A stretch of DNA of 64,000 bases from Bacteroides sp. GM023. Its GTDB lineage: Bacteria > Bacteroidota > Bacteroidia > Bacteroidales > Bacteroidaceae. Location of the stretch: contig NZ_JAAXGE010000002.1 in assembly GCF_014750685.1 (NCBI RefSeq), forward strand, positions 62,001 to 126,000. The letters run 5' to 3'. Under the pieces are notes generated by a model, which did no database searches, had not been told where the DNA came from, and saw only the letters and a list, made by a program, of their open reading frames with translations. This document shows, one piece after another, positions 22,571-32,240 of this stretch; within the stretch, counting starts at the first letter, position 1; each line of letters starts with the position of its first letter. Both the position numbers and the translations under genes were made by a program.

Positions 22571-24346
22571 TTACCAATCCGGATTTTGAATCAGCATTCC
22601 GTGTGAAGCATTAATTTCCCGCTGCGGAATAGCACTAAAGTACATCTTCTTAGAAAAGAAATGTTGTTCGATAGGCAAAACCGTCCATGTATAAACGCCC
22701 TCATTGTCTAGCTCCCAGATTGCCGCATTTGTCCATACACCATCCAATTTCTCATATAGTTTACGACGTTTCAAATCCCAGAAACGATTACCGCATTCAT
22801 TGGCAAATTCAATACGTCTTTCATTTATGATAAACTCAATCATCTTATCCTTATTCATATTTGCCGGTATGCCATACCTTTTATTATCACCCGCGTCAAT
22901 ACCTGCTCTATCACGAATTTCGAATAATTGCTTTTCAATTTCCGTCCGGTTTCTATCTATGTCCAGCTCAGTCAATGCTTCTGCATAGAGCAACATGATG
23001 TCGGCATAGCGAATGAATGATAATCCTGTTCCTTCACCATAAGAAGCAGATCCACTTCCCAGTTTTCCCTCCACAAGGCATTTTCTGAAATAATAGCCGG
23101 TCGCTGTGCCACTAGAAACCCCGTATCCGTCTTTTGGAGCATTCTTATACGTATATACCTTTTCAGGCTTACCATCCGCTACCGCCGCCCATTCCGACTC
23201 ATTATGAATGATAGTAAACCCTAAACGGGGGTCACGATTAGCATATGGACTCTTTTTATAATCGGCCTTATTTTTGTCAATAGCCGTACCATCCTTCATT
23301 GGGAATGCCTCTACCAATTCATGATACGGATGGAGCTGTCGACCACCACTACGACTATTCGGCAAAAGTGCACTGCCGGGAAAGCAAGTAGTATTGACAG
23401 TGACCCAGAACCATACTCGTTCGCTGTTTACACGCTTTGTTGTGGCTAAATAAAAACCGTTTCCAGGGCGGGTCTTATTATCTATCACCAATTCATGAGT
23501 ACCCAGATTCATTAATTCTTTAGCTGCAATCACCACATTTTGCCATCGGTTTACATCATAGTTATCATAACCTACCAACAAACGATTATCTCCACTTCCG
23601 ATATTTCCACCATTGTATAATGGACTGGCTGCCAATGCATATAATTCCGTTAATACGCCCAAAGCAGAAGCTCTGGTAGGACGCCCATAATCAGCTCCAT
23701 CTTGAACAAGCGGTAGTGCTTCGGCAATAATTCTTAGCTCCTGAGCAATGTAGTTCACACAATCTTCAAAGGTAGAACGCGCCAATAAAGTCGGGTTGAA
23801 CGGGTCAATCACTTCATCATAAACCAATGGTACTGAACCATATTGACGAAGTAAATGAAAAAGGAAAAAGGAACGGATAAAACGGGCTTCGTAAGCCAGT
23901 TTCTCTTTTGTTGCATCCGTCAAAGGAGCTCTTTTATAATTCTGAAGAAAAGAGTTACAGCGGTAAATCGTTTGCCAAGCTTCCATCCATCCTGTCCGGA
24001 AGTCAGTAAAGTTAGCATTTGTACCGCCCTGGCTAAAATCTCCTTTCGTATATGCAGGTGTAAACTCCGTTACTCTGAAATAAGCAGTATACCGGCTGTT
24101 ATCTGTTCCTGCCTCATAGTCCTTGTAATTCGTGAGAGAACTGGGCACACCGTGAGGAGACATGGTGGCTCTCCCCACTTGCCAGAACAAAGCGGCATGG
24201 AAGCCCATTACCTTCACACTATCCTCAAAGACGCTTTCTAAGTCAGTCGTCTCCTTTCCTTTACTATCGAGGAATCCTTCCGAAGTTTCGGTACATGCCG
24301 CTATTATGCAGCATAAACCTAGAAAGAATGTTATTATTTTTTTCAT
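22571..24346 (-). CDS. SusD-like outer-membrane lipoprotein (PUL1, pair 1)
   Basis: A 591-residue SusD/RagB protein. The lipobox is CIIAAC with Cys18. Family features include the TPR-like helical segments (AYEARFIRSFFLFHLLRQYG, YADIMLLYAEAL) and the conserved end NERRIEFANECGNRFWDLKRR. SusD proteins cap the SusC pore on the cell surface and bind oligosaccharides. The gene lies 12 bp after its SusC partner at 24359 and 19 bp before the glycan-binding lipoprotein. The ligand cannot be predicted from the sequence. Confidence 0.95.
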   Translation of the reverse strand: MKKIITFFLGLCCIIAACTETSEGFLDSKGKETTDLESVFEDSVKVMGFHAALFWQVGRATMSPHGVPSSLTNYKDYEAGTDNSRYTAYFRVTEFTPAYTKGDFSQGGTNANFTDFRTGWMEAWQTIYRCNSFLQNYKRAPLTDATKEKLAYEARFIRSFFLFHLLRQYGSVPLVYDEVIDPFNPTLLARSTFEDCVNYIAQELRIIAEALPLVQDGADYGRPTRASALGVLTELYALAASPLYNGGNIGSGDNRLLVGYDNYDVNRWQNVVIAAKELMNLGTHELVIDNKTRPGNGFYLATTKRVNSERVWFWVTVNTTCFPGSALLPNSRSGGRQLHPYHELVEAFPMKDGTAIDKNKADYKKSPYANRDPRLGFTIIHNESEWAAVADGKPEKVYTYKNAPKDGYGVSSGTATGYYFRKCLVEGKLGSGSASYGEGTGLSFIRYADIMLLYAEALTELDIDRNRTEIEKQLFEIRDRAGIDAGDNKRYGIPANMNKDKMIEFIINERRIEFANECGNRFWDLKRRKLYEKLDGVWTNAAIWELDNEGVYTWTVLPIEQHFFSKKMYFSAIPQREINASHGMLIQNPDW

Positions 24347-24358
24347 TGTATTACTTAT

Positions 24359-27300
24359 TTAAAATACGATTTGACATCCAAGGTTATATACGCGTTGCTG
24401 AGGGTAAGTATCCACCGGGTTAGCCGAGCTTACGCGGCTGCTTTCCGGGTCTACCTGATAGTCACCCAATGACGACCACGTGGTCAAATTCTGTGCAGAA
24501 CCATAGAAACGAACCGAATTCAAACCAACTTTCTTCACCCAAGTTTCCGGTAGTCTATACCCCACTTCCAGATTTTTCCAACGAAGATAGTTAGCAGAAC
24601 GCAACCAGAAGGTAGACTGTGCGGAGTTATGTCCATGATCTTTTCCCAAAATAGGAAAAGTAGCATTCGCATTCATCGCAGCCAGTTGTAACGGGTCTGT
24701 CACCTTATTGCCGTTTTCGTCCAGTTCCGTCCATCTTCCCAAATGCAATGGCCGCGGACGTCCGTCAGTACTGCCGATTTTCAATGCTTTCTGGATGCTT
24801 AATGAGGCTCCGGTAGCTCCCTGAAACAATGCGCTAACATCGAAATTCTTATAAGAGAAGCCAACTGTCAGACCATAGTTAAAATCAGGACGTGAATTGC
24901 CAATAGCGGCCTGGTCATGCTGATCAATAAGACCATCAGGCACTCCTTGCGGTCCACTGATATCTTTATAACGAAGATCACCAGGTTTCAAACTTCTCAA
25001 CTGGTCGGCAGGTCCATTATCTATTTCTTCCTGAGAATTATAGAAACCATCAGCAATATAGCCAAAAATTGTCCCAATAGGTCTACCTGTACTCATGCTT
25101 AATGTATACGGGCTGGGAGCTTCTCCCATTTCCAGAATCTTATTCTTGGCATGAGATACGATGCCACGGAAGAAATAACTAAAATCTCTACCAATCTTAT
25201 CTCTCCACGTCAATTCTGCGTCCCATCCTTTATTCTCCGTACGCCCGATATTCATCATAGGCAATACACTGTCCTTATATCCTGCATAAAGAGGAACAGA
25301 CTTGGGTGTTGACAAAATATCATTTCGACGATTATAGAAATATTCAAATGTAGCAGACAAGCGACTATCAAACATTCTCAAATCCACACCTAGATTCAAT
25401 TTTTTATCTACCTCCCAACGAACTTTTTCGTTAGCGATTTTATCAAGGAAATAGGCGACAATCTTTTTCGTCGTACGAGGGTCTTCACCAAAAGGATAAT
25501 CATAGTCATCTTTATAAACTTCGGCATAGGTGTATATACCACCAGGAACGGCATCGGAACCTGAAAGACCATAAGACGCTCTCAGTTTCAACATATCTAC
25601 TTTAGCCCGATCAAACCATTTCTTTGCATAAGGCTCTTCCGCTAAATTCCAACCGACAGAAATAGATGGGAAGTAGTCAAAGCGATTTCCTTTCGCAAAA
25701 CGGTCTGACCCATTGTACGTACCACTATATTCTATCAGATATCTGGAATTATAATCATAACTAAAACGAGTTGAATAACTCATTGAGTTGCCCGGAGTGT
25801 CTGCTCCCGTACGATTAGAGTACCAGTTGGCAAGCAGTAATCCGCTCACGTTGTGTCCACCGAATCTTCTGCTATATGACATATCCGCACGAGTGTTGAT
25901 TTGTATATAAGGCTTAGAGGTAGCTTCCTTCACTTCCATAGGTTGCAATACATAAACGTCATTATTAACCGGCAAATAAGAATCAGTTCCGGCATCACGA
26001 TAGAAAGCCATAAAGTCTGTTGCTCCTCTATGGACTGTTCTCTGTGTCCCCCAACGGTTAGTTAATGCCATTACACCTCTTACTTTCAAGCCTTTGGTGA
26101 TAAAATCCAGCTTATGTTCTAAAGTGATATTACCATTCACATTATTTTTCCATTCACGGTCATAGCCACCCTGAGACATCAAAGCCAATGGATTCATCGA
26201 TTCTCCACTCCGCATACCAAACGTTCCGTCCGGATTATAAGCCGGATAATTCCAAGGTGTAAAGTGACCACCAAGAAGACGAGTAAATATACTGAAGGTA
26301 CCAGACTGTCCCGGATTAGGTAAATAAGGCTCATTCACTTCAGAAAGAATGGCATTCGCATTAATTCTGAATAAAAAGTCCTTTGTGATCTGTACATCAA
26401 AGTTGGAACGAAGGTTATAACGCTTCAAATAATAGTCGTTATTAAAATCTTCTTTTTTAGAGATTTCTTTAAGCAATCCTGTCTGATTGGTATAACCGAA
26501 CGCCACAAAGTACTTCACTCTGTCAGTCCCACCCTGCACATCAACATTGTATTGTTGCACCATGGAACTTTTCTTATACATCTGGTCATACCAGTCTACA
26601 TTCGGATAGAGATACGGAGAATCGCCTGTACGATAATGTTCCAAAGTCTCATCATTATATAAATCTTTATATGCCTCCAATGCGGCGTTGTCTGCATCAT
26701 TCAAGTGCATCTCCTTTATCAGTCTCAAACTCTCATAAGAATTAAGAAATGTACTCTTATAGGTGGGTTGTTGGAAACCAATATCGGCTCTGAATGTGAC
26801 TTTCGGCCTTCCTTCCGTACCACGACGGGTGGTAATCAGAATTACACCATTAGCACCTTTCAGCCCAAAGATAGCCGTACTACCAGCATCTTTCAATACA
26901 CTGATGTCCTGAATGTCGTTTGGCGACAACTGAGACAGAGTTTCGATATCCGATTCCACATCATCAATCAGCACTAGCGGAGCAGTACTTACATCTGCAT
27001 AAGTGGATACACCGCGAATAAAGAGATCGGCTGCATCCTTACCCGGCTGCCCGCTTCCTTGCAACTGGAAAAGTCCGGGCAGACGACCGGCAAGCGCATT
27101 CTGCACAGTGGCTGTCGGCGATTGTCTCAAAGTCAAACCATTCACCTGGCTAATAGAAGCTACGTTTGAAAGTCTGGACTTCGTACCAAAGCCTTGCTGC
27201 ACGATTTCTACTTCCTGAAGCATATTCCCGTCACTTTGCAAATTGATAGTCATGCCATCCGTAGCTGTCACTGTCTGTGTGACATATCCGATATAGCTAA

Positions 27301-27508
27301 CCTTTATCTTTGCTTTGGCTGCTTTCAGTTTAATGGAGAACTTTCCATCAATGTCCGTGATTGTTCCGTTTCCCGGATTACTCACTTCCAGAATGGTTGC
27401 TCCGACCAGTACTTCGCCAAGGTCATCCTTTACACTACCTTTGACGGTTACTTGTGCCCATACGGCAAGTGGCATGAGCACCAATAATAGGGTGATTATT
27501 CGTTTCAT
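24359..27508 (-). CDS. SusC-like TonB-dependent transporter (PUL1, pair 1)
   Basis: A 1049-residue outer-membrane transporter. The start chosen is the ATG at 27508, giving signal peptide MKRIITLLLVLMPLAVWAQ. An N-terminal carboxypeptidase-regulatory-like beta domain (VKGSVKDDLGEVLVGATI) is followed by the plug (VLIDDVESDIETLSQLSP, GANGVILITTRRG) and the 22-strand barrel ending in a terminal aromatic residue (VYNLGCQIVF). It imports oligosaccharides with its SusD partner using TonB energy. The downstream SusD gene starts 12 bp later. Confidence 0.95.
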   Translation of the reverse strand: MKRIITLLLVLMPLAVWAQVTVKGSVKDDLGEVLVGATILEVSNPGNGTITDIDGKFSIKLKAAKAKIKVSYIGYVTQTVTATDGMTINLQSDGNMLQEVEIVQQGFGTKSRLSNVASISQVNGLTLRQSPTATVQNALAGRLPGLFQLQGSGQPGKDAADLFIRGVSTYADVSTAPLVLIDDVESDIETLSQLSPNDIQDISVLKDAGSTAIFGLKGANGVILITTRRGTEGRPKVTFRADIGFQQPTYKSTFLNSYESLRLIKEMHLNDADNAALEAYKDLYNDETLEHYRTGDSPYLYPNVDWYDQMYKKSSMVQQYNVDVQGGTDRVKYFVAFGYTNQTGLLKEISKKEDFNNDYYLKRYNLRSNFDVQITKDFLFRINANAILSEVNEPYLPNPGQSGTFSIFTRLLGGHFTPWNYPAYNPDGTFGMRSGESMNPLALMSQGGYDREWKNNVNGNITLEHKLDFITKGLKVRGVMALTNRWGTQRTVHRGATDFMAFYRDAGTDSYLPVNNDVYVLQPMEVKEATSKPYIQINTRADMSYSRRFGGHNVSGLLLANWYSNRTGADTPGNSMSYSTRFSYDYNSRYLIEYSGTYNGSDRFAKGNRFDYFPSISVGWNLAEEPYAKKWFDRAKVDMLKLRASYGLSGSDAVPGGIYTYAEVYKDDYDYPFGEDPRTTKKIVAYFLDKIANEKVRWEVDKKLNLGVDLRMFDSRLSATFEYFYNRRNDILSTPKSVPLYAGYKDSVLPMMNIGRTENKGWDAELTWRDKIGRDFSYFFRGIVSHAKNKILEMGEAPSPYTLSMSTGRPIGTIFGYIADGFYNSQEEIDNGPADQLRSLKPGDLRYKDISGPQGVPDGLIDQHDQAAIGNSRPDFNYGLTVGFSYKNFDVSALFQGATGASLSIQKALKIGSTDGRPRPLHLGRWTELDENGNKVTDPLQLAAMNANATFPILGKDHGHNSAQSTFWLRSANYLRWKNLEVGYRLPETWVKKVGLNSVRFYGSAQNLTTWSSLGDYQVDPESSRVSSANPVDTYPQQRVYNLGCQIVF

Positions 27509-27522
27509 AAGATTCTGTGTTT

Positions 27523-29316
27523 TTAATAGTTCCATCCGGGATTCTGGGTTAATTTCGTATTCCCCTGCATTTCACCTCTCGGTATGGGATACCAGTACAT
27601 TCTTTCTTCAAAAGTAGATGTGCATACGTCTACATAATTATAATAGAATGAGCCGTCGGCCTGTTTGATTATCTCAACCCCTCTTATAGGTTTGGTCATC
27701 ACCGATTCATTTCTGTCGGCAATCATCCAACGACGGATGTCCCAGAAGCGATGTTCCTCAAATGCAAGTTCTATTCTTCTCTCATTACGGATTATTTTGC
27801 GCATTTCTCCCTGAGTATAGGTCGACGGTAATCCATAACGTTTATCATCACCTTCTTCAATACCGGCTCTTGTGCGCAACTGTATCAGATATTTTTCTAT
27901 TTCTGTTTTATTAGCATCCATATCCGCCTCATTCAGTGCTTCTACATAGTTCAGCAAAATCTCTGCATAACGGATTATCTGATAATGATGATAAGCACCA
28001 TTGAAATCGGAATTATCATTTCTCGTTTCGTTCAAACCCAGGAATTTCCTCAGATAGTAGCCGGTCTGTGTAGTAAACATTCCCGGTTTATTGGAGCGAT
28101 CCAGTCCGCCATTAAAGGTTTCAACAGGTCTTTTCAGCCATGTAGCCCCATTATAAAAGACAGTATATGTCAATCTCGGGTCTCTATTTTCATATGGTTT
28201 CTGTTCATCGTACGTATACTTAGAAGTAGGATCATTGATTGATTTACCATCCAACATGAGGAAAGCATCCACTAGATTCTGACTCGGGCTGGTCAAGCCT
28301 TTACATTTATTTCTCTGATACCCGCACGGACTATTATCGTTTTCCAACGTAGTACCACCAGAAGATTCTTTCATCATAATCGTCTCTCTGTTGGGAAATG
28401 CATCGTTATTTCCAAAAAGATCCAACAATCCGGGAGTCGGTTCAGTAGTATCATCTGCTCCTTTAGAGGCAGTATAATGCAAATCATACTCACCCAGATC
28501 CATGACAGCCTTGGCAGCATTAGCCGCCTCTTGCCATTTGGCCAAATTATTACTCGAATTATAAAGCGGACTCGCCAAGTATAATTTCAAACGAGCGATT
28601 AACGCCAACGCGACTCCTTTGTTGACCCGGCCTACAGTACCTGTCAATTCTTCAGAAGGGATAGCCATTACATCAGATAGTCCATCATAACAAGATGTAG
28701 GACTTTCTTTACTGATTTCATCCAAAATGTATTTAACGCATTCGTCCAAGCTGCTACGGGCAATATTCCAATCTTCATCATAATTGAATATTTTATCACC
28801 CAACAAAGGAACTCCACCCCATCGCTTCACCAATTCGAAATAGAAATAAGCTCTAAGTAATCTGCTTTCAGATTTCATTCTTACAATCTCATCTTTAGGA
28901 AGCTTAGTGGAAGAAGGGTATCCTTCCAACGTTTCCAACAAAAGATTTGCCCTACGAATGCCGATATAGAAGTTTTTCCAGGCAGCTCCGTCAAGACTGG
29001 CAATATTCTCAGGTGACATAGCTCCATTACGATAGTTTTCCAGACTACTGCTTCCCCCTTTATCCCTGGTAGGCACACCATCGTCCGTAGCAGCGTCCAA
29101 ATAAGAGTTGCTGATACGAGTATGCAAACTCGGAAGCGAAGCATATACTGCATAAAACAGACGTTTCACATTTACCGCTGTAGAATCCGCCGGGTTGGTC
29201 ACATTCGCCTCCGTATTCCATTCTAGCGGCTCGGACTCGAATGTATTACACGCGCTCACAGCCAACAGGCCTGCGACACATACAACTTGAATCGTTTTAT
29301 ATATGATTTTTTTCAT
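27523..29316 (-). CDS. SusD-like outer-membrane lipoprotein (PUL1, pair 2)
   Basis: A 597-residue SusD/RagB protein with lipobox LLAVSAC (Cys23). Typical segments are SRLLRAYFYFELVKRWGGVP, YAEILLNYVEALNEA and RNERRIELAFEEHRFWDIRR. It follows its SusC partner by 13 bp and precedes the second SusC (24359-27508) by 14 bp. Two complete SusC/D pairs in one locus usually mean import of two classes of glycan fragments, or a complex substrate. Confidence 0.95.
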   Translation of the reverse strand: MKKIIYKTIQVVCVAGLLAVSACNTFESEPLEWNTEANVTNPADSTAVNVKRLFYAVYASLPSLHTRISNSYLDAATDDGVPTRDKGGSSSLENYRNGAMSPENIASLDGAAWKNFYIGIRRANLLLETLEGYPSSTKLPKDEIVRMKSESRLLRAYFYFELVKRWGGVPLLGDKIFNYDEDWNIARSSLDECVKYILDEISKESPTSCYDGLSDVMAIPSEELTGTVGRVNKGVALALIARLKLYLASPLYNSSNNLAKWQEAANAAKAVMDLGEYDLHYTASKGADDTTEPTPGLLDLFGNNDAFPNRETIMMKESSGGTTLENDNSPCGYQRNKCKGLTSPSQNLVDAFLMLDGKSINDPTSKYTYDEQKPYENRDPRLTYTVFYNGATWLKRPVETFNGGLDRSNKPGMFTTQTGYYLRKFLGLNETRNDNSDFNGAYHHYQIIRYAEILLNYVEALNEADMDANKTEIEKYLIQLRTRAGIEEGDDKRYGLPSTYTQGEMRKIIRNERRIELAFEEHRFWDIRRWMIADRNESVMTKPIRGVEIIKQADGSFYYNYVDVCTSTFEERMYWYPIPRGEMQGNTKLTQNPGWNY

Positions 29317-29329
29317 GTTGTTTTCTGAT

Positions 29330-32209
29330 TTAGAATTGAACGTTAATACCGAAATTATAGGCTTTTGTATTAGGAATTATTCCGCTGGTAGTACCATTTG
29401 TAAAGCTTATAAGTTCCGGGTCACGGTCTTTAATTCCAGTAATTGTTATGAGATTGTATCCGTTGGCAAACAGTTTGACGCCACTGATATGGATGCGTGA
29501 AGTCCACGCTTTCGGCAAGGTATAAGACAACTCGATATTCTTCAATCTCAGATAGCTTGAATTTTGCAGCCAGAAAGTGGAAGTTCTTTCATTATAGCTA
29601 TTACTTCCTGCAGATACTCTTGGATATCGTGCATTTGGATTTTCCGGTGTCCAACGATCAAGATGTTCTTCTAATGCTTGTCCGTATCCGTTCTGATACG
29701 TAAATGTGAACGGCATCACTTTGTTGCTTGTCTGAGCATTACCCAGTCCGGCCCATTGCATACTTAATGCCAATCCTTTCCATTCCGCACCTAGATAGAT
29801 GCCATATTCAATCAATGGCGCATTCGTTCCGATTGCTTTCACGTCTCTGCCGTCAATGATATTATCGCCGTTCAAGTCGCGATATTTGATATCACCCGGT
29901 TGTGGTTTGTATCCTTCCACCTTCGTTGTTGCCAGATAATCATTCACTTCTTGCTGGCTTTGGAACAGTCCGTCTGCCACATAACCAAAAGTCTGGCCAT
30001 ACTTCTCACCTATGCGTTGCATATACGATTCCGGATAAGGATTTTCCCCATTAGCCTGCAATTTACTCTTGTAAAATAAAGCATTAGCATTGGCAACAAA
30101 CGATACATCTCCAAATCTCTTGTTATAAGTCAAGTCAAGTTCAATACCGCTTCTTCTATATTTCCCCAAATGTTCTTTTGGAAGATCCAGACCAATCAAG
30201 TGATTGGCATCCTTACCTACTGATTTCTGCAGAACATCCGTGTATGTATTATGGAAGAATTCGACCGTAGCACTCAGACTTCTGTCGAAAGCCTGAAGAT
30301 CAACACCTACATTCCAACGTGTTATTTTTTCCCATTTAGTCAGATACGGCATATTCGCTTCAAACCAAAATTCATGTTCCGTAGGAGTGGAGCCCCAGTA
30401 AATTTTATTCCCAGTATCTAATTTCTTATAATATTTCATATAAGTGTAGTAGTAGTCTGCGAGAGTTGCACTACTGCTTCTATAATAAGACCCTGTTCCA
30501 TCATTGCCATTCATACCGAATGTAGCTCTCAACTTCATAGAATTGATGGCAGAAACATCAAACCACTCTTCTTTATGTATATTCCATCCTGCACCTACCG
30601 ACGGGAAAATGCCCCATTGTTCGCCCGGTTTAATCGTATTAAGATTCATACCTGCAATCGCAAACTCTGCCAGATAACGTCTGTCATAATCATATTCGGC
30701 GCGGAAATTCACTGAGTTTTTGCGCAACGGAATATTCTTTGCACTTGCAGTATAGTCATTGTACGAATATAATGCTTTGGTTCTGAAATTATGTTTCTTA
30801 ATATTGAAATCATACCCTAAAGCCAATTCCAGATATTGCATACGGTTCAAACGATCATATTCAGTCTTATTCTCCTGTGCGGCGGTAGATGCCATCTGCT
30901 GATATATTTCAGTAGAGTTCGGTTCTGTCGGGTCTTTCCAGTAAGAATATGCAGCGAATTTCTTACTCCTGTTCAATTTTTCACGATAAGATGAATTGTA
31001 AGAATAAGTAGCACTGGCATACAATCCTTTCAACGCTCCTTGAAAACGATGTTCTAAAACTGCGTCAACATTGAAATCTGTCTTCGGATAGAGATAATAT
31101 CCAGCCATCACGGACTGCCCATACAAGTTATTATCCTGATAGATCGGGCTAGCACCTAAGGTTCCGTTAGGATTAAATACAGGATAAGCATTGTTCGGAA
31201 CTGAATACATATCCCTGTAAATACTATTCTCCAGCGATCTCCCCGGCGTTGTCTCCCGATACATCTGTCCAAATACATTTACTTTTAATAATGTATGGTC
31301 TGTGAGGAAGATATCCGTATTGGTGCGCAATGAATACTTCTTCACACTCTCACGTGTATTATAACTATTCAACGAATTATCCTGTTTCAGAAATCCGTCT
31401 TGGTTATACACATTCAAATCAATGAAGTATCTCGCCACTTTACCGCCACCCGACAAGTTCAGGTTATACTGCTGGATAGGAGCCGAATTACGCAACAGTT
31501 CCTTCTGCCAGTCCACATCGGGATGAGTGTAAGGACTTGCACCTGTACGATAAAGCTCCAAATCTGTCTGTGAATACATTTTGGATTTTCCATCATTGGT
31601 CAATGCTTCATTTAACAATCCACCATACTGATATGAATTCAGGAAGTCAGGACGATATATCTGTTGGTTAAAAGCGAGCTGGGCGGTGAAGCCAATCTGC
31701 AGAGATGTTCTCTGTCCACGCTTCGTCTTGATATATACCACTCCGTTGCCGCTCGACATTCCCATCATAGAGAGTCCCAAACCATCTTTAATGATGGATA
31801 CGGACTCGATCTGACTCGCTGGAATATTTGCATCCGAACGGGGTATTCCATCCACAAGAATAATTGGCGTATTTCCTCTCAAACGAAAGGCACTTTGCGC
31901 CGTAGAGGAGCCTTGCGTCATATTGATATACAATCCCGGCAATACTCCATCTAAGGTAGATTCCATCATAAACACAGGTCTGTGTTGCAATCTGTCGCCC
32001 GATGCGGTAGAGATTGCCTGAACAGAGACTTCGGAATCTTGGGTTCCCATAATGACATTTTTCGTTTCGGTACGTTGCTTCAAAGGAGTCTCTTTTTTAC
32101 TCTCCCCTTGTTCTTGTGCGGCAACAAAATTGGCAGCGCACAGCAAGCAAAGTGCAAACAGGCAACTCCTGTACCTTGAAGTGTTTCCTTGTTTCAATTG
32201 TTTTTTCAT
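29330..32209 (-). CDS. SusC-like TonB-dependent transporter lacking the N-terminal regulatory-like domain
   Basis: A 959-residue SusC-family protein. After the signal peptide (ending ANFVAAQE) comes a short ~40-residue charged stretch, then directly the plug domain (RPVFMMESTLDGVLPG, PIILVDGIPRSDANI, GNGVVYIKTKRGQ). The ~80-residue carboxypeptidase-regulatory-like domain of most SusC proteins is missing. The barrel ends KAYNFGINVQF. It lies 31 bp after the GH2 gene and 13 bp before its SusD partner. The missing domain is known as a variant of the family, so this is probably not a truncation. Confidence 0.93.
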   Translation of the reverse strand: MKKQLKQGNTSRYRSCLFALCLLCAANFVAAQEQGESKKETPLKQRTETKNVIMGTQDSEVSVQAISTASGDRLQHRPVFMMESTLDGVLPGLYINMTQGSSTAQSAFRLRGNTPIILVDGIPRSDANIPASQIESVSIIKDGLGLSMMGMSSGNGVVYIKTKRGQRTSLQIGFTAQLAFNQQIYRPDFLNSYQYGGLLNEALTNDGKSKMYSQTDLELYRTGASPYTHPDVDWQKELLRNSAPIQQYNLNLSGGGKVARYFIDLNVYNQDGFLKQDNSLNSYNTRESVKKYSLRTNTDIFLTDHTLLKVNVFGQMYRETTPGRSLENSIYRDMYSVPNNAYPVFNPNGTLGASPIYQDNNLYGQSVMAGYYLYPKTDFNVDAVLEHRFQGALKGLYASATYSYNSSYREKLNRSKKFAAYSYWKDPTEPNSTEIYQQMASTAAQENKTEYDRLNRMQYLELALGYDFNIKKHNFRTKALYSYNDYTASAKNIPLRKNSVNFRAEYDYDRRYLAEFAIAGMNLNTIKPGEQWGIFPSVGAGWNIHKEEWFDVSAINSMKLRATFGMNGNDGTGSYYRSSSATLADYYYTYMKYYKKLDTGNKIYWGSTPTEHEFWFEANMPYLTKWEKITRWNVGVDLQAFDRSLSATVEFFHNTYTDVLQKSVGKDANHLIGLDLPKEHLGKYRRSGIELDLTYNKRFGDVSFVANANALFYKSKLQANGENPYPESYMQRIGEKYGQTFGYVADGLFQSQQEVNDYLATTKVEGYKPQPGDIKYRDLNGDNIIDGRDVKAIGTNAPLIEYGIYLGAEWKGLALSMQWAGLGNAQTSNKVMPFTFTYQNGYGQALEEHLDRWTPENPNARYPRVSAGSNSYNERTSTFWLQNSSYLRLKNIELSYTLPKAWTSRIHISGVKLFANGYNLITITGIKDRDPELISFTNGTTSGIIPNTKAYNFGINVQF

Positions 32210-32240
32210 ACGTATTAATTATATTAAGAGTTTCTAAATA

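Noticed and set aside
29330..32209. SusC without N-terminal domain as a truncated gene
   Set aside because: It has an intact signal peptide, a complete plug and barrel and a normal SusD partner; the shorter form is a known family variant.
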